Below are positions 10,293 to 23,049 of a DNA stretch of 64,000 nt, piece after piece. Every line of letters starts with the position of its first letter. Position 1 is the first letter of the stretch. The position numbers were made by a program, and so were the translations under genes. Source of the stretch: Lunularia cruciata (lineage: Eukaryota; Streptophyta; Marchantiopsida; Lunulariales; Lunulariaceae); the NCBI GenBank assembly GCA_948567375.1, contig OX419760.1:3224001-3288000 (forward strand), given 5' to 3'. Below the pieces are notes generated by a model, which ran no database searches, was not told the origin of the DNA, and worked only from the letters and a program-made list of their open reading frames with translations.

Positions 10293-12521
10293 CTAGTTAT
10301 CCAATAGGACAACACCAGGTGTAAACCGCGCTCTCTCAAAGGCCGGTCTAGCTGGCAACTCCTCCAGTCTAGCCGCTGCTGCCTGCCATAAACCACTGGT
10401 CGCTGAACGGATCCCATGCTCCTCAACCAAGTCAGCTCCACTACCAACCACCTCTGCTCTAGTAGTAGGAACTGCACCATCCCTACTCTCACACAATGTG
10501 GCAGCCAACCGGAACATTGGGGCTGGGTCAACTCCCAATGTAAACATGTCACTGGCTGAAAACAAAGGATGCCGCATAATCAGTTGAGCCACCCCCAACA
10601 TCATGCTAGACTCAGTCTGTGTAGTAGTAGGTGGTTGACTAGTAGGTAGTCCATCATGTACTCCATCACCACCTACCACACCTGCACTGGGACGTCTAGG
10701 AACCATGGATGTCGTCTGCAATGCCTCAGATAGCATGAAAGACTGGGGAAGTCTGACCTGTCTCCCAACCTCTCCTCTATGTGGGTCCAACTCCACTGAT
10801 GCTCCTCTAGGCTTTGGAGCACGTACTGCACTCCTAGTCACTGCTGCAGATGCATCCACCTGTGCTGCTCCACACATGAAGTCCAAAGCATCTCTATCAC
10901 CAGCATATGAGGTGGAAGCCTCAGCACCCGAATCTGATCTCCTTTGAGCAATAGCCATACTAGCCAATCTCTGCTCCAACTGCTAAATCCGAGTAGCCAT
11001 AGTTGTGTCAAAAGTAAGGGCAGGTACTGCACCTCTACTAGGTGTAGATCCTCTACCACCACGTCCTCCATGAACTGGAGCTCCTCTACTACCTGCCATA
11101 ACAGCCCTACCACTCCGTAACTCCAGGTGTAGGTCAAAACACCTATCACTAGTGTGACCAAATCTATGGCAGTGCTCACATTGCCTTTGTGCTGGCTGTA
11201 ATGCACCAGAGGTATCAGGTCCGCTGCCCTGAGTACACTCTCTCCTATGGTGAGGTCCACCACAAGTCCAACAAGCAACACCACCACTCATTGGCTGCTG
11301 CTGACCCAAAAATGAGGGTAAGGGTCTAACTCCATTAGGCCCTCCACTCGCTCCATAGGATCTGGGCTGTCCACCCTGTCCTCGAAAACCAACTAGGCGT
11401 GGTGCACTCTGCTGCACTCTAGAAGAAGTCACAGCCGTGGATGAGGTCTCCCTACCAAATCTAGATGTCACCACTCTCTCCTCCACCATGTTGAGTTCAA
11501 TACGCTCAGCCAAACCAAAGACTACTGCCAAAAAGGGCAAAGTAGCATGCAACAACGTAGCATCACAAACTCTACGTCGCAACTCCCTGTCCAGTATCCC
11601 ATACCAAAACTGGACTGCCTGGGCCTCAATAACTCCCTAAGTGAAACTGATCAGCCGCCTCATGCGAGTATATGCCTCGCGTAGGCTCTCTCCAGCCTTT
11701 TGCTGGAACTCCTACAAGCTCCTCAGCTTGTCAATCCTCACTCCCTGGTAGTTCTGCCTCAAACATAGGAAGAACTCAACCATGGGGTTAAACCCCGGTA
11801 CCACACCACCCCCTACAGTGGTACCTCTACTCGTAGTAGCACAATCTCTAGCTAGTGCACCTCCACTAGCTCCACCAACACTACTCGAGCTAGAACTCGT
11901 AGGTACAACCGATCTACTCCTGGCCACCGAGCCTGAAGTAATGGAGACATAGTGTGGAGACCAATACTGTCTCCATAACTCAATCTCCTCCAAATGAGCT
12001 CTCTTGAACTCATGGTAGTCATCCATCGGCAGACCCTCCAGATGCTGGAACAACCCCTTCCATGCCATGAAGGGTGTGAACAAAGTCGGGTTCCGCGTTT
12101 GCTACAGATCACACCAACTATCGAACTCCTGGATGAAGTCATCTAACTCAATGGTACCCACTATACCAAAGTAACGCCTAGGGCCTTTGGAGGCCCCATA
12201 AATCTCATCCATGTCCCACAACAACGGTGCGGACACACCAAGTGCACTCTCAACTGAATCAGCTCCTATGTCAAGCTCCAACTCAGAGTCAATCTCCTCC
12301 CTCACTGGGACCTGAGATACAGGCTGATAATGAGCACCACTCCGAGTAAACCCATTGTGTACTGCAGTGCTAACTGCTCTGGAATCTCCAAAGAACTCCG
12401 TCGTGACAAAGTAACCACTCGACTCAAAACCACCAAACTCAAACCACCAACTGCAACCGCAAGTCGCAAGTACCCCACCAAGTGCCAACACCACCACGTA
12501 CCAACACCAACTAAACACCAC
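10293..12521 (-). pseudogene. Gag of element B
   Basis: Several stretches in one minus-strand frame (12521-12102, 12083-11712, 11582-10983, 10979-10293), separated by stops, encode a capsid-like region. That region has IELDDFIQEFDSWCDL and a helical segment around FKRAHLEEIELWRQYW. A Ser/Gly-rich linker and two zinc knuckles follow at 11273-11138. The second knuckle (CEHCHRFGHTSDRC) fits CX2CX4HX4C exactly; the first (CWTCGGPHHRREC) is one residue shorter. Gag packages the element RNA. Copies A (14900-16980) and D (21150-21940, 24825-25625) show the same order. Confidence 0.85.
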
Positions 12522-12533
12522 CCACTAATGTAA

Positions 12534-13733
12534 CTCTGACCAAGATAACTACACTAGGGTAAGTGCAACCTGTAACCTGCCATCATAACACGCACTCTCA
12601 CGGTCTGCAGGTCATCACTTCTTGCCTCATTGGAGAGAAACAAAGATAGTCTGATTGGTCATCACTCCAGCCTTGCCACCGAGAGCACACCATAGCACCA
12701 ATGCTCAAAAGCCAAGGCACCTCACACAAACGTGGTGCACAAACAGGAAGCATAAAATGGAGGGGATCAAATCACAAGAAATCTAAACAAAAACCCTCCA
12801 TCTCATAACACAACACGGGATTGACTCTGCCACCATTTGGCATTTGACCTAAGAGCAATTTGGATCTAAGTCCTAAGCTACCAAGATCACCAAGAATGGG
12901 ATCAAACTGCCTCTCCTAGCCAAAGCTACATGTGTATAGATAACAATGGCGCAGTCACTAGGACAACAAGTGAGGGTGGACCAGTTGGCTAGGGCACCAG
13001 TCTAGGAACAAGAGATCTAGGGGTCAAACCCTGTTGTGCACAATCTAGCAAGAAAGGCAGATTTTGCCAACCAATGACCAAGATCTACTCTAAACTAGCT
13101 AGCCTCACGCCAGCAAGCTAGCTTGCAGGCCCTTCTAGGCCTTCGTAGCCTCTCATAGCCCTATGCCTTGAAGCCTCAAAATGCCAAAATTCAGCCGAAT
13201 GAGGCCTTTCTTGTTGCCACTTCGAAACCTCCTCCAAAATTGGCAAAACTTCTCCAAATTTTTGAAGTCCTCCAAACTAGCGAAAGTCTTCCAAATCTGG
13301 CCAAACAGCGAAAACTCCTCCAAATCTGACGTAAATCCTAAAGATGGTTGTCCGCCAAATTCCCCGCTAACTTTCCACTCGAGCCAAATTGACAAAACGG
13401 GTTTTTCCAAATCACAATTTCATGAGAAGAGCTTCCCAACTCCACCTTCAATTTCACTTTCTGAGCCCAGCTCGCAACAAATTGGTCATGCCTTCACCTC
13501 TTGAGCTCAAAATCACAACACTACTCAGAAATTGCTCCTTCTTTGCTCAAAATTTGGCCAACACTTCCGCACACCATCCGCCTAACTGCCAAATCTGAAT
13601 CACTTGAACGAGCTTCTGCACACTAGGGAAACACAGAACTTGAATCGAGCTACCACGATCCACCAAGCTTGGAGATACCACCAACACTCAACGTTCCTGC
13701 ACCCGATTTCTCCCTGACTTCACTTCTCTGATG
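12534..13733 (-). mobile_element. 5' leader of element B
   Basis: About 1.2 kb between the 5' LTR and gag, alignable in parts with the leaders of A, D, E and the 62-kb copy. On the minus strand it starts CATCAGAGAAGTGAAGTC directly after the LTR. It shares ATCAGAG with the initiator-tRNA primer-binding site common in plant elements, but the match is too short to call a tRNA primer with confidence. No gene is seen in it. Confidence 0.6.
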
Positions 13734-14183
13734 TAATCAGATTGCTTAACACTCTCAACTCAACTCAACTCAGATCAGTATTTGATATGTCACTCTATAA
13801 ATTGCCAACAACTGGGCACTGATTACAATCAAGCCACACCCACTCAAGCATAGAGAATCCAGGTGACGCTCGCCGGCCTCTATCCACCATAGCCAAGAAC
13901 TCGAAGGCTCAACATCAGAGAAGTGAGCTCTTTGGAGCTCACTTCAAAACTATACCCTCCTGGACTCGAGCTAGCACTAGAACCCTAACAGTCCCGCTGA
14001 CGGCACACTCGACGGTGCAAATGGTGCAAAGTAACGGTGGGCTCCACCGTGAAGTCAGTACCCCAAACACCAAATCAGACTGTCGGAAAGTAGTCCTTGA
14101 GAAATTACTAGAATAACTCTAACTACTATCATTGGAACTCCAGTGTCCGAGCAGCTAGATGCGGAACTACAAATGGCGTGACA
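13734..14183 (-). repeat. 5' LTR of element B
   Basis: 450 bp, starting TGTCACGCC on the minus strand and ending CTGATTA before the leader. It pairs with 4394-4843. Unlike the 3' LTR, it has no 106-bp repeat on either side. The right flank is the leader of element A. Confidence 0.88.
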
Positions 14184-14899
14184 CCTTGAATTAGGGATTT
14201 GGAGATCCCCATCTTCTCAATTTGGCCCGAGTTTACAATTAGTGGAGGATTTAGCGATCAACTAATTGTAGAGGAGGTAGCTCAGATTGGTAGAGGTTGT
14301 TCCAATTTAGAGGTCAAGTGGCGGAGGTTGTCTAGGGTTGGAGGTTGCCCAAATTGCCCTAGCTAGTGCTCAAGTTGGTGAAGGTTGGCAGGATTTAGAG
14401 AGCCATGTAGTTTTGGCTAGGAGACGTAGTTTAATCTAATCCTTGGTGATCCTGGTAGCTTAGGTGAGATAGACACTCTTATTATATCAAATGCCAAAGT
14501 CAATCTGGTGTTGACTTATAAGATGGACTTTTGTTTAGACTTCTTGTGATTGGATCCCCTCCATTCTTTGCTTCTTGTTTGTGCACCATGTTTGTGTGAA
14601 GTGCATTGACTTTAGAGCATTGGTGCTTTGGTGTACTCTCAATAGTGAGGTTAGAGTGATGAACAGTAAGACTACTTATGTTTCTCTTTGGTGAGGTAAG
14701 AAGGGATGACCTATAGATCGTGAAAGTGTGTTATGATAGTAGGTTACAAGTTGCACTTTTCTCTAGTGTAGTTGTTTTAGTTAGAGCTACAATAGTCAAT
14801 GATGTTTAGTTGGTGGTGGCACATGGTATTGGCACTTGGTGGGGTACTTGTGGTAGTTATAGTTGAGATTTGAGTTACATTCTCATAACAACATTCTTT

Positions 14900-16980
14900 G
14901 GGGATTCTAGAGAAGATATTGCTATAGTGCATAGTTGGTTTACACGGAGGTATCAAGTTGTATCTCAAGTCCTAGTGAGAGAGGAGATTGATGTTCATTT
15001 GGAGTTTGGTACATGAGTTGATTCAATTGAGAGTGCACATGGTGTCTCAACACCATTTCTATGAGACATGGATGATATTTATGTGCTACTTTGGTACAAA
15101 GGGTACCATTGAATTGGATGACTTCATCTAAAAGTTTGATAGTTGGTGTGATTTGAGTAGATGTGGAACCAACTTTGTTCACACCCTTCATAACATGGAA
15201 GAGGTAGTTCCGACACTTAGAGGGTCTACCAATGGATGACTATCATGAATTCAAGAGAGTTTACATGGAAGAGATTGAGCTATGTATATAGTACTGGTCT
15301 CTAAACTACATCTCCATTACTTTAGGCTTGATTTCTAAAGGTAGATCAACAATACTTACAATTTCTAGCTTTAGTAGCGTTGGTGTATCCAATGGAGGTG
15401 CATTAGTTAAAGATGGTGCTACTACAAGTGGGAGTACTATTGAAGGAAGTATTGCAATATTGGGGTTTAACTCCATAGTGGAGTTCTTCCAATGTTTGAG
15501 GCAAAACTACCAAGGAGTGCGGCTTGACAAGTTGAAGAGCTTGTAGGAGTTCTAATGAAAGGCTGGAAAGAGCCTACACAAGGCATATACTTACATGAGA
15601 TGGTTGATCAGTTTCAGTCAAGGAGTTATTGAGGCTTAATTTTGGTATGGGATCCTAGACAAGGAGTTACGAAGTAGAGTACATGATGCTATGTTGTTAC
15701 AAGCTACCTCACTTACTTTGGTGGTGGTCTTTAGTTTAGCTTAGCGTGTTGAGATCAATATGGTGGAGGAAAGAGTGGTGACATCTGGATTTGGAAGGGA
15801 GAACTCATCCATAATTGTTACTTCTTCTAGAGTGCAATAGAGTGCACCACATCATGTTGGCTTTGAGCGCAAAGTGGACAACCCAGATCTAATGGAGCGA
15901 GTAGAAGGTCTAGTGCAACTAGACTCTTGCCTTCATTTTTGGGTCAATAGTAGCTAATGAGTGGTGGTGTTGCTTGTTGGACTTGTGGAAGAACTCATCA
16001 CAAGAGAGAGAGTGCACTCAAGGTAGTAGACATGATACCTTAGTCCATCATAGCCAACACAAAGACAATTTGACCATTGCCACAAATTTGGTCACACTAG
16101 TAATTGATGCTTTGACCTTCACCCCAAAGTTACAAAGTGGTAGGGCTACTATGGTAGGTGATAGAAGAGCTCCATATCATGGAGGACAAGGTGGTGGTAG
16201 AGGACTCACACTTGGTGGAGGTGCAATATATGCCCTTGCTTTTGATACAACCATGGCTACTTAGATTGAGCAATTAGAGCAAAGATTGGCTAGCATGGCC
16301 ATAGCTTAGAGAAGGTTAGATTTGAGTGTTGAGGCATCCACTTCTTATGCTAGTGATAGAGATGTCTTGGACCTTATGTGTGGAGCATTACAACTAGATG
16401 CATCTACCATAGTGTAGTACGTGCTCCAGAGCCTAGAGGAGCATCAATGAAGTTGGACCTACAAAGAGGAGAGACTAGTAGATAGGTTAGGCTTCCCCAA
16501 TCTTTTACATACTTTGAAGCACTACAAACAACATCCATGGCTCCTAGACATTCTAGTACAGATATGGTAGGTGGTGATGGAATGCATGATGGAATAAATG
16601 CTAGTTAACCTTTTGCTACTACACAAATTGAGTCTAGCATGATTCTGGGAGTAGCTTAATTGATTATGCATTTCCCTTTGTTCTCAACCAATGACATAAT
16701 TATATTGGGAGTTGACCCAACTCTAGTGTTCTGATTGGTTGCCACACTTTATGAAAGTATGGATGATGTGGTTCCTACTTCTAGAATAAAGGTGGTTGAT
16801 AGTAGAGTTGACTTAGTTGAGGAGCATGGATTTGATGAATGACTAGTGGTTTATGGCAAGCAGTAGCAACTAGGTTGGAGGAGTTACCAACTAGACCTAC
16901 CTTTGAGCAAGCTCAATTTACATATAGAGTTTGTCATATTAGATAACCAAAGGGGGATTTTTTATTTGGTGGGACCTTTA
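14900..16980 (+). pseudogene. Gag relic of element A
   Basis: The relic keeps the capsid-like part and the first zinc-knuckle remnant (CWTCGR near 15980, in the plus-strand frame from 15974). The frame at 15328-15546 matches the B segment around ASGGALARD. Numerous stops and frame changes exclude function. It continues in frame into the protease site LLDFGA, encoded near 17008-17025. Confidence 0.78.
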
Positions 16981-17599
16981 GGGAAGGTTTATGTACCAAA
17001 AAGGGTCTTATTAGACTTTGGTGCATAGCTCCTTGTGTTGGAAAAGGTTTCAATTGTGCATCTTAAGCTACAAAAGACCGATGTGGAAAGGTGTCTATTT
17101 CACATCCAAACATCTCTAGGGATAGTTCTACATAGTACATCACATAGAGAGAGGTCATTATCCAAATTTAGCTCAATCATCCAATTAGTAACTCAATGGT
17201 GAGAGCTCAGGTCATTGCAACAATAGGCCAAGTTGGCAATTAGGTGAGGAATGGGTATGTCATCTACCAATATGCTTTAATAGTAGTAGTCTTGGCTTAC
17301 TACAATCAAGGACCATGGCATCAATTTTAGCTTTTAGTGGTACTTGGCTTTGGTGACTTACTGGAGAGGAATGCCCATGCAGAGAATACCCCAATACCAA
17401 AGGATATCACTCAGATTTGGAGTGCAAGTTGGATAGTTCCATATACCTTGGATGTTTCATTGTGGAGTTCTAAGGAAGCATTGCAATATCATGCAGATCG
17501 ATTCGTACAATGGGTTAGGAGTGGAGCCTTTGTACCACTAGAAGACCAATATGAGGATGAGCTTCTAGAGTCTATTACCTTGTCACCTTTGGATACCAC
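16981..17599 (+). pseudogene. Protease region relic of element A
   Basis: Contains RVLLDFGA near 17005-17025, followed by the same downstream segment as B (SASWIVPYTLDVSLWSSKEA in the frame 17337-17615). The Asp-Phe-Gly triad is the same as in B. This shows that the unusual Phe is not a private mutation of one copy. Confidence 0.65.
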
Positions 17600-18918
17600 A
17601 TTCATTGCTTGGTAGTGTCCAATGGAGGGAATATTTCTATTGGAGTTGTTTGGTGGGATTAACATTGGATTAGCTATAGTACTACAAGTAGGTATACAAG
17701 TAAAAAAGTACTTGTATGTGGAGAGAGATGAGACTACTAGGCAAGGCTCTCTACATCATGGGCACACTTGAACTATTGGTATCTTGAGTTATTATTGATG
17801 TCAACCATCAAGGGTTACTAGAAGACCCTACTAATAGACATTTCATTGTTGGGAGCACAAGATTTGGAGAGACATGGTCCCATTCATTTGGTGATTTTTA
17901 GATGACCATGTCAAGGATGTCCTTGACATGGTCCTTGCCAAGAGTAGGGTCTAGAGGATCCTCATTCTAGTGTGTTTTGGGAGATAAGGATAGAAGAAGT
18001 TCACAAGAATGTATTGAACTATTTACCTATAGGTGGTATTATTGGACTTAATTTTTGTTGGAAATACTTTTAATGGTAGATAATGTTACTTATACTATGA
18101 TATGCTGAGGTTCATCAGTTTTTTTCTCCAACTTACATTTAGGAGAATATCTCTTTGATAGTTGATTCTCATACACAAATGGTGGCAAGTACACATCACA
18201 CTCATTCTTGGATGAGACCTATTGTGTTGTTGGATGTATCCAAAGTGGGATCATAAGCTCAATGTCTTTGTCTCTGGTGGAGAAACCGCTTACCTAGAAA
18301 GATTCTACAATGAACTTATAATGAGATTCAACAACTAAACCACCTTACTATTGATAATATTTTGGATGTTGGGTGCTAGTCTTAGATGGTGGTAGTGATT
18401 GATAGGTCACCTATGGCAATTGTGAACCTTGTTGGATAGCCTAGAGTTGCTTTACCTACACTCATGAGTTTCCTAATGTTCCCATGCTTTTTGAGAGGTA
18501 AGTCATGGACTTGTTTGGGATTCATAGTTATAGTAGTTGGTGAAGCCCAATGCCAATGAGAGCAAGTAGGTGATGGGTTTTTGTATTGGTATCATCATTG
18601 TTACAAAATGTTAGAGGCATCATGGTATCAAGTGTTAGGTCAAGTTATGGACCAAAACTATTTGACTTGGATTATGAGCCTTGGCTTTATAGAGCAATAC
18701 AAGATGTGCTTGATAGGTATCACCACTTGTACACTTGTGAGCGCTGTGCCTATCAAGATGATTCAGACACATGTTGGGGGTGATAGATTGAGTGGGCATG
18801 GTATTCTTGGGGCACAACCAATGACTACTAGTGAGAGTGGTATACTTGGGATCCATCCAAGTAAGCATGGTCTACTTGGGTTACACTCTTGGTCTACTTG
18901 GGATGCAATTAGGGGAAG
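17600..18918 (+). pseudogene. C5 DNA methyltransferase relic of element A
   Basis: A second, older copy of the methyltransferase domain. Motif I is recognisable as LELFGGINIGLA near 17640. The Pro-Cys region near 17910-17960 is scrambled. The motif VI region near 18140 reads Glu-Asn-Ile. Motif X reads VLGQVMDQNYLTW near 18630-18670, and the GILGIHP/GLLGLH linker follows near 18850. Its presence in the same place as in B shows that the domain belongs to the family's ancestor. Confidence 0.78.
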
Positions 18919-18923
18919 TATGG
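18919..18923. repeat. Left 5-bp target duplication of element C (tatgg)
   Basis: Identical to 35967-35971. Removing 18924-35971 rejoins element A exactly at the position where B reads continuously (methyltransferase-RT linker). Confidence 0.85.
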
Positions 18924-19381
18924 TATAAAAGAACAAGGAGAGAATACAAGAATGGAAGACTGGAGTGAAAGATCACATTGCAACTCTTGAATGAGGGAAA
19001 CTCCTTATGCCTAGCATGAGCTTGGGCTTTGGTATTTATAAGAAACATATAAAGCTCTTGAGAAGCTTCCTAAAAGCCACCTTCTTAGAGTGTAAACTAA
19101 GCTAATAAGGAATTTTCTCAAGAAGCTTTCTTCTAGAAGTCACCTACTTGGCATACAAGCTAAGTTAGCCAAGAAACTTCCCAAAAAGCTTTCTTCTATA
19201 AGCCACCTACTTGGCATGCAAGGTAAGCTAGCCAAAAAGCTTCCCAAGAAGCTTCTTCCTAGAAGTCACCACTTGGCATACACATTACCCAATACTTAGA
19301 AATTACCAAGTAGCTTTCAAGATGCTTCTAGAATATTCTTATAATTATTGGCTAATTTGGCCTATTTGTTAATTTTTTAGT
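18924..19381 (-). repeat. 3' LTR of element C, interrupted by element D
   Basis: Homologous to 35474-35966 over about 450 bp. Both begin TATAAAAG or TGTAAAAG followed by a shared aaggagagaata segment. It stops at 19381, where the D LTR starts, so its last 40-60 bp are missing or displaced. Within it, a degenerate repeat with 'aagaagcttc' recurs every 50-60 bp. Confidence 0.8.
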
Positions 19382-19828
19382 TGTCACACCATTTGTAACA
19401 TTGCACCTAAATTGCTTGGATTCTAGAGTAGTCATGTTGGTAGTCAAAGGAATTTTGGCAATTACTCATAGGCTACTATTGATGGTCAGATTTCATGTTT
19501 GGGATATTGACTACATGGTAGGGCCCACTATCACTTGCACCATTCACACCATTGGGTGTGCTATCAATAGGACCGTTAGGGTTGGAAACCTAGGTCAAGA
19601 TTAGGGGGTATACTTTCAAAGTGTAGCTCTAGAGAGATCACTTCCTTGATGTTGAGCCTTTGAGTTCTTGGTTATGGTGGATAGAGGCCAACAAGCATCA
19701 CTTGGATTCTCTTAGCTAGAGTGGGTGTTGCTTGATTGTAATCAATGCACAATTGCTGGCAGATTATTGAGTGATAAATCAAGTATTGATCTGATTGATT
19801 GTGATTTGAGTTGAGAAAAAATAGATTA
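19382..19828 (+). repeat. LTR of element D
   Basis: 447 bp, starting tgtcacaccatttgtaac and ending gatta, then the leader motif catcaaagaagtgagg. Same family as the LTRs of A and B. Confidence 0.82.
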
Positions 19829-21150
19829 CATCAAAGAAGTGAGGTCAGGGGGAAATTGGGTGTAGGGACTAAGGGTGGTGGTGGTATTTCTAGGCCTTGC
19901 TGATTTTTGATAGCTTGATTGTGGTTCAGATTTTCCTTAAGAGTGATTTTGTGCAGAAGCTCTTTTGAATTGATGTAGGTTTGGCAATGAAGCATACAAT
20001 ATGCAAAAGCATTGGCCAAATTTCCTTGAGAAGATAGTCAATTTCAAGCAATGGTGTTCATTTTGAGCTCAAGAGGTGAAAGTAAGACCAATTTGGTTCA
20101 AATTGAGCTTGAAGGGCAAAATTGAAGTTGGAGTTAGGAACTATCCCCATCTTTTCAATTTAGCTTCAGTAGAGATTTAGTGTAGGATTTGGTGGTTAAC
20201 TAACTCTAGGGATTTATGTCAGATTTTATATTAGATTTTGGCTCAAGTTGGAGAAGACTCTAGGGATTTATGTCAAACTTTGGCTCAAGTTGGAGAGGGT
20301 TCAAAGTGGCAGGAAGAAAGGCCTCATTTGGCTATTAAAGGCTTTGAGGCATAGGATTGTGGGCTATGAGAGGCTATGAAAGCCAACTTATTGGCATGAG
20401 GCTAGCTAGTTTAGATTAGTTTTTGGTCATTGTTTGGAAAAATCTGCTCATCATGCTAGATTATGCACAATAGGGTTTGAACTCTAGATCTCTAGTTCTT
20501 AGATTGGTGCCCTAGCCAACTAGTCCACCCTCACTTGTTGTCCTAGTGATTGTTCCACTGATATCTATATACATGTAGCTTTGGCTAAGAGAGATAATTC
20601 GCTCCTATTCTTGGTAATCTTGGTAGCTTAAGAAGTAGATAACTCTTATTATGTCAATGCCAAATGGTGGCAAAGTCAATATATTGTTGATTTATGAGAT
20701 AGAGGGTTTTTGTTCAATTTCTTGTGATTTGATCCCCTCCATTCTCTACTTCCTTTTTATGTACCATGTTTGTGTGAGGTGCTTTGACTTAAAAGCATTG
20801 GTGCTCTAGTGTGCTCTCGATAGTGAGGTTGGAGTGATGATTAGGCAGACTACCTATGTTTCTCTTTGGTGAGGTACAAAGTGATGACATGCAAACTGTG
20901 AGAGTGCGTGTTGTGATGGTAGGTTCTAGCTTACTCTTTCTCCTAGTGTATTTGTCATAGTTTGAGCTATATTAGTGGGTGATGTTTAGTTGGTGGTGTT
21001 GGCAGTTGGTGGGACACTTGCGATGGTTATGTTTGCGGTTTGCAATTTATGATTACTTTATCACGATAGAGTTCTTTGGGGATTTTAGAGGAGAGAGTAT
21101 TGCAATACATAATGGGTTTAGTTAGAGTGGTGCTTGATACCAACCTGTAT
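19829..21150 (+). mobile_element. Non-coding leader of element D
   Basis: About 1.3 kb without a gene, alignable with the leaders of A and B. It shares the 'gcttgcaggc/ggcatgaggctagctagttt' type segment near the middle. Confidence 0.6.
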
Positions 21151-21940
21151 CTTAGGTCCCAGTGAGGAAGGAGATTGACTTTGAGTTGGAGTTTGACATA
21201 GGAGTTGATTTAGTTGAGAGTGCACTTGGTGTGTCTGCATCATTATTGTGGGACATGGACAAGATTTATAGGGCATCTAAAGGCCCCAAGTATTACTCTA
21301 GTAGAGTGGGTACCTTTGAGTTGGATGACTTCATCTAGGAGTTTGATAGTTGGTGTGATTTGTCAAAAATTCAAACCTCGATGTTGTTCACACCCTTCAT
21401 GGCATTGAAGGAATTGTTTTAGCACTTGGAGGGTCAATGGATGACTATCATCAGTTCAAGAGAGCTCACTTGGAGGAGATTGATCTATGGAGATAGTATT
21501 GGTCATTGTACTATATCTCTATCACTTTAGGCTTAAATTCTAGGGGTAGATTGGCAATACCCATGAGTTCTAGCTCTAGTAGCATTGGTGGATCTCTTGG
21601 AGATGTTGCTACTATGCATGGAGGTACTACTACAAAAGGTGGTGTAGTGTTGAGGTTTAATCCCATGGTGGATTTCTTCTAGGGTTTGAGGCAAAATTAC
21701 TAAGGAGTGCAAACTAACAAGTTGAGGAGCTTGCAAGAGTTCCAATAGAAGGTTAGAGAGAGCCTACACAAGGCATACACCACATGAGATGGCTAATCAA
21801 TTTTACTTAGGGAGTTACCAAGGCCAAAGCAGTCCAATTTTGGTATGGGATACTAGACAAGGGGTTGTAATGAAGAGTCCGTGATGTTATGTTGTTACAG
21901 GCTACTTGCCTACTTTGGCAATGGTCTTTGGTTTGGTTGA
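21150..21940 (+). pseudogene. Gag relic of element D, 5' part
   Basis: Encodes the capsid-like segments seen in B (ELDDFI near 21318 and the ranslation around LQEFQ near 21730), with stops throughout. It ends at the left target-site copy gcat of element F. Gag resumes at 24825. Confidence 0.7.
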
Positions 21941-23049
21941 GCATTGTCGTGGGGATTGTAAGGTCTTGAGATTACGCTGGGCACTTGGCTGCTTACACTT
22001 ATGTTGGCTTGTTCATCATAAGCTCGGCACTGTCTCTATTTTCAGCTTTGTGACAACAACTTCTCTTGGCAGACTTTTTGCTGTTGTGTCGCGCTTAATA
22101 TTCCTGAGCTATTTTTCTAGACTATTTTTTACTCTAACCTTCTTAGGAGGGTGATTGATTTTGCTGTAACGTCAAGTCTAGCCAAGCACAGACTCAAGGA
22201 TTTGAGGACTAGTCCATAGGTCATGCAACTGACTCAACTCCATAATTTTGTTCCATGTCCTGTTTGAATATTTCAGCCTAGCTGAATACCGTGGCATTCA
22301 TTCCATTCTTATTACTATTCTTATTTTGTACACACACATTCAATATCGAGAAATCACTTCCATCTTCACATCAAGTTTCAAAGCAGACTTGACTGCATAA
22401 TGTTTGCATCTAAGCACACTGCCTAGTCAAGCATATATGGAACACGAAGTTAGCCTGATCCTAACTCCTATCCCTTACATTTTTTGGCTTCTTGCTTGTA
22501 GTCTCCGCTTGACGTCTCTAAAGTCTTCACTGCTTAGCAAAATTCCTTTGGTTTCTCCATCTTGTCACAGTGAGTCCATACGGTCTCCTTCTTGAGTATT
22601 TCTCTCCTCACACTCCAATTCCTGATCTCCCTTGATCTTTTCTCTTGATTCTTCTCCTAACCTTCTGTCACTTGAAGCTCCTCCACACCCTCTCTGTTCT
22701 TCTTCTCAAAACCCCTTTGCCACTTCCCAAAACTCCTCTCTAGCCCTACTGATCCTCTGAAATCATTTCCTACCAAGAACCTCTCTATCAACCTTCAGCT
22801 TCTTCCTGAAACTCCTCATTGTTCTCCTGAAAAAAATTTCTCCTCAAACCCCTCTGCCATTTCTTGAAACTCCTCTCCAGCCCTACTGATCGTCCAAAAA
22901 CTCCCTATCATAGACCTCTCCACTCGAAGTTCCTCTCAAAACCTCACTGATCTCTCAAAATCATTTTCTGCCAAGAATCTTGATCAACATCAATCCTCTC
23001 TCACTCAAAGCTTCTCTCCAGCCTTTCTAGTCTCCCAAAATACCTCTTG

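Larger units (their letters stand above)
4288..14183 (-). mobile_element. Element B: Ty3/Gypsy-type retrotransposon with an internal C5 DNA methyltransferase and a terminal PHD finger
   Basis: A nearly full-length LTR retrotransposon on the minus strand. Reading 5' to 3' it has: LTR, leader, gag with two zinc knuckles, aspartic protease, cytosine-5 DNA methyltransferase, reverse transcriptase, RNase H, integrase, PHD finger, polypurine tract, 106-bp repeat, LTR and a second 106-bp repeat. RT before integrase is the Ty3/Gypsy order. The 4 bp cctt lies just outside both ends (4284-4287 and 14184-14187), so the 106-bp repeat at 4288-4393 is part of the integrated unit. B is visibly more GC-rich than A, into which it inserted, and its frames are better preserved, so it is the younger copy. 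It is still a pseudo-element: stops and frameshifts break every domain region. Confidence 0.88.
14184..18918 (+). mobile_element. Element A, second fragment (leader, gag, protease, methyltransferase)
   Basis: The plus-strand continuation of A beyond insertion B. Its sequence follows B domain by domain but is strongly shifted toward A+T and full of stops, so it is the older copy. It ends at the target duplication tatgg (18919-18923), where element C begins. The very next bases of the ancestral sequence resume after tatgg at 35967-35971. Confidence 0.82.
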
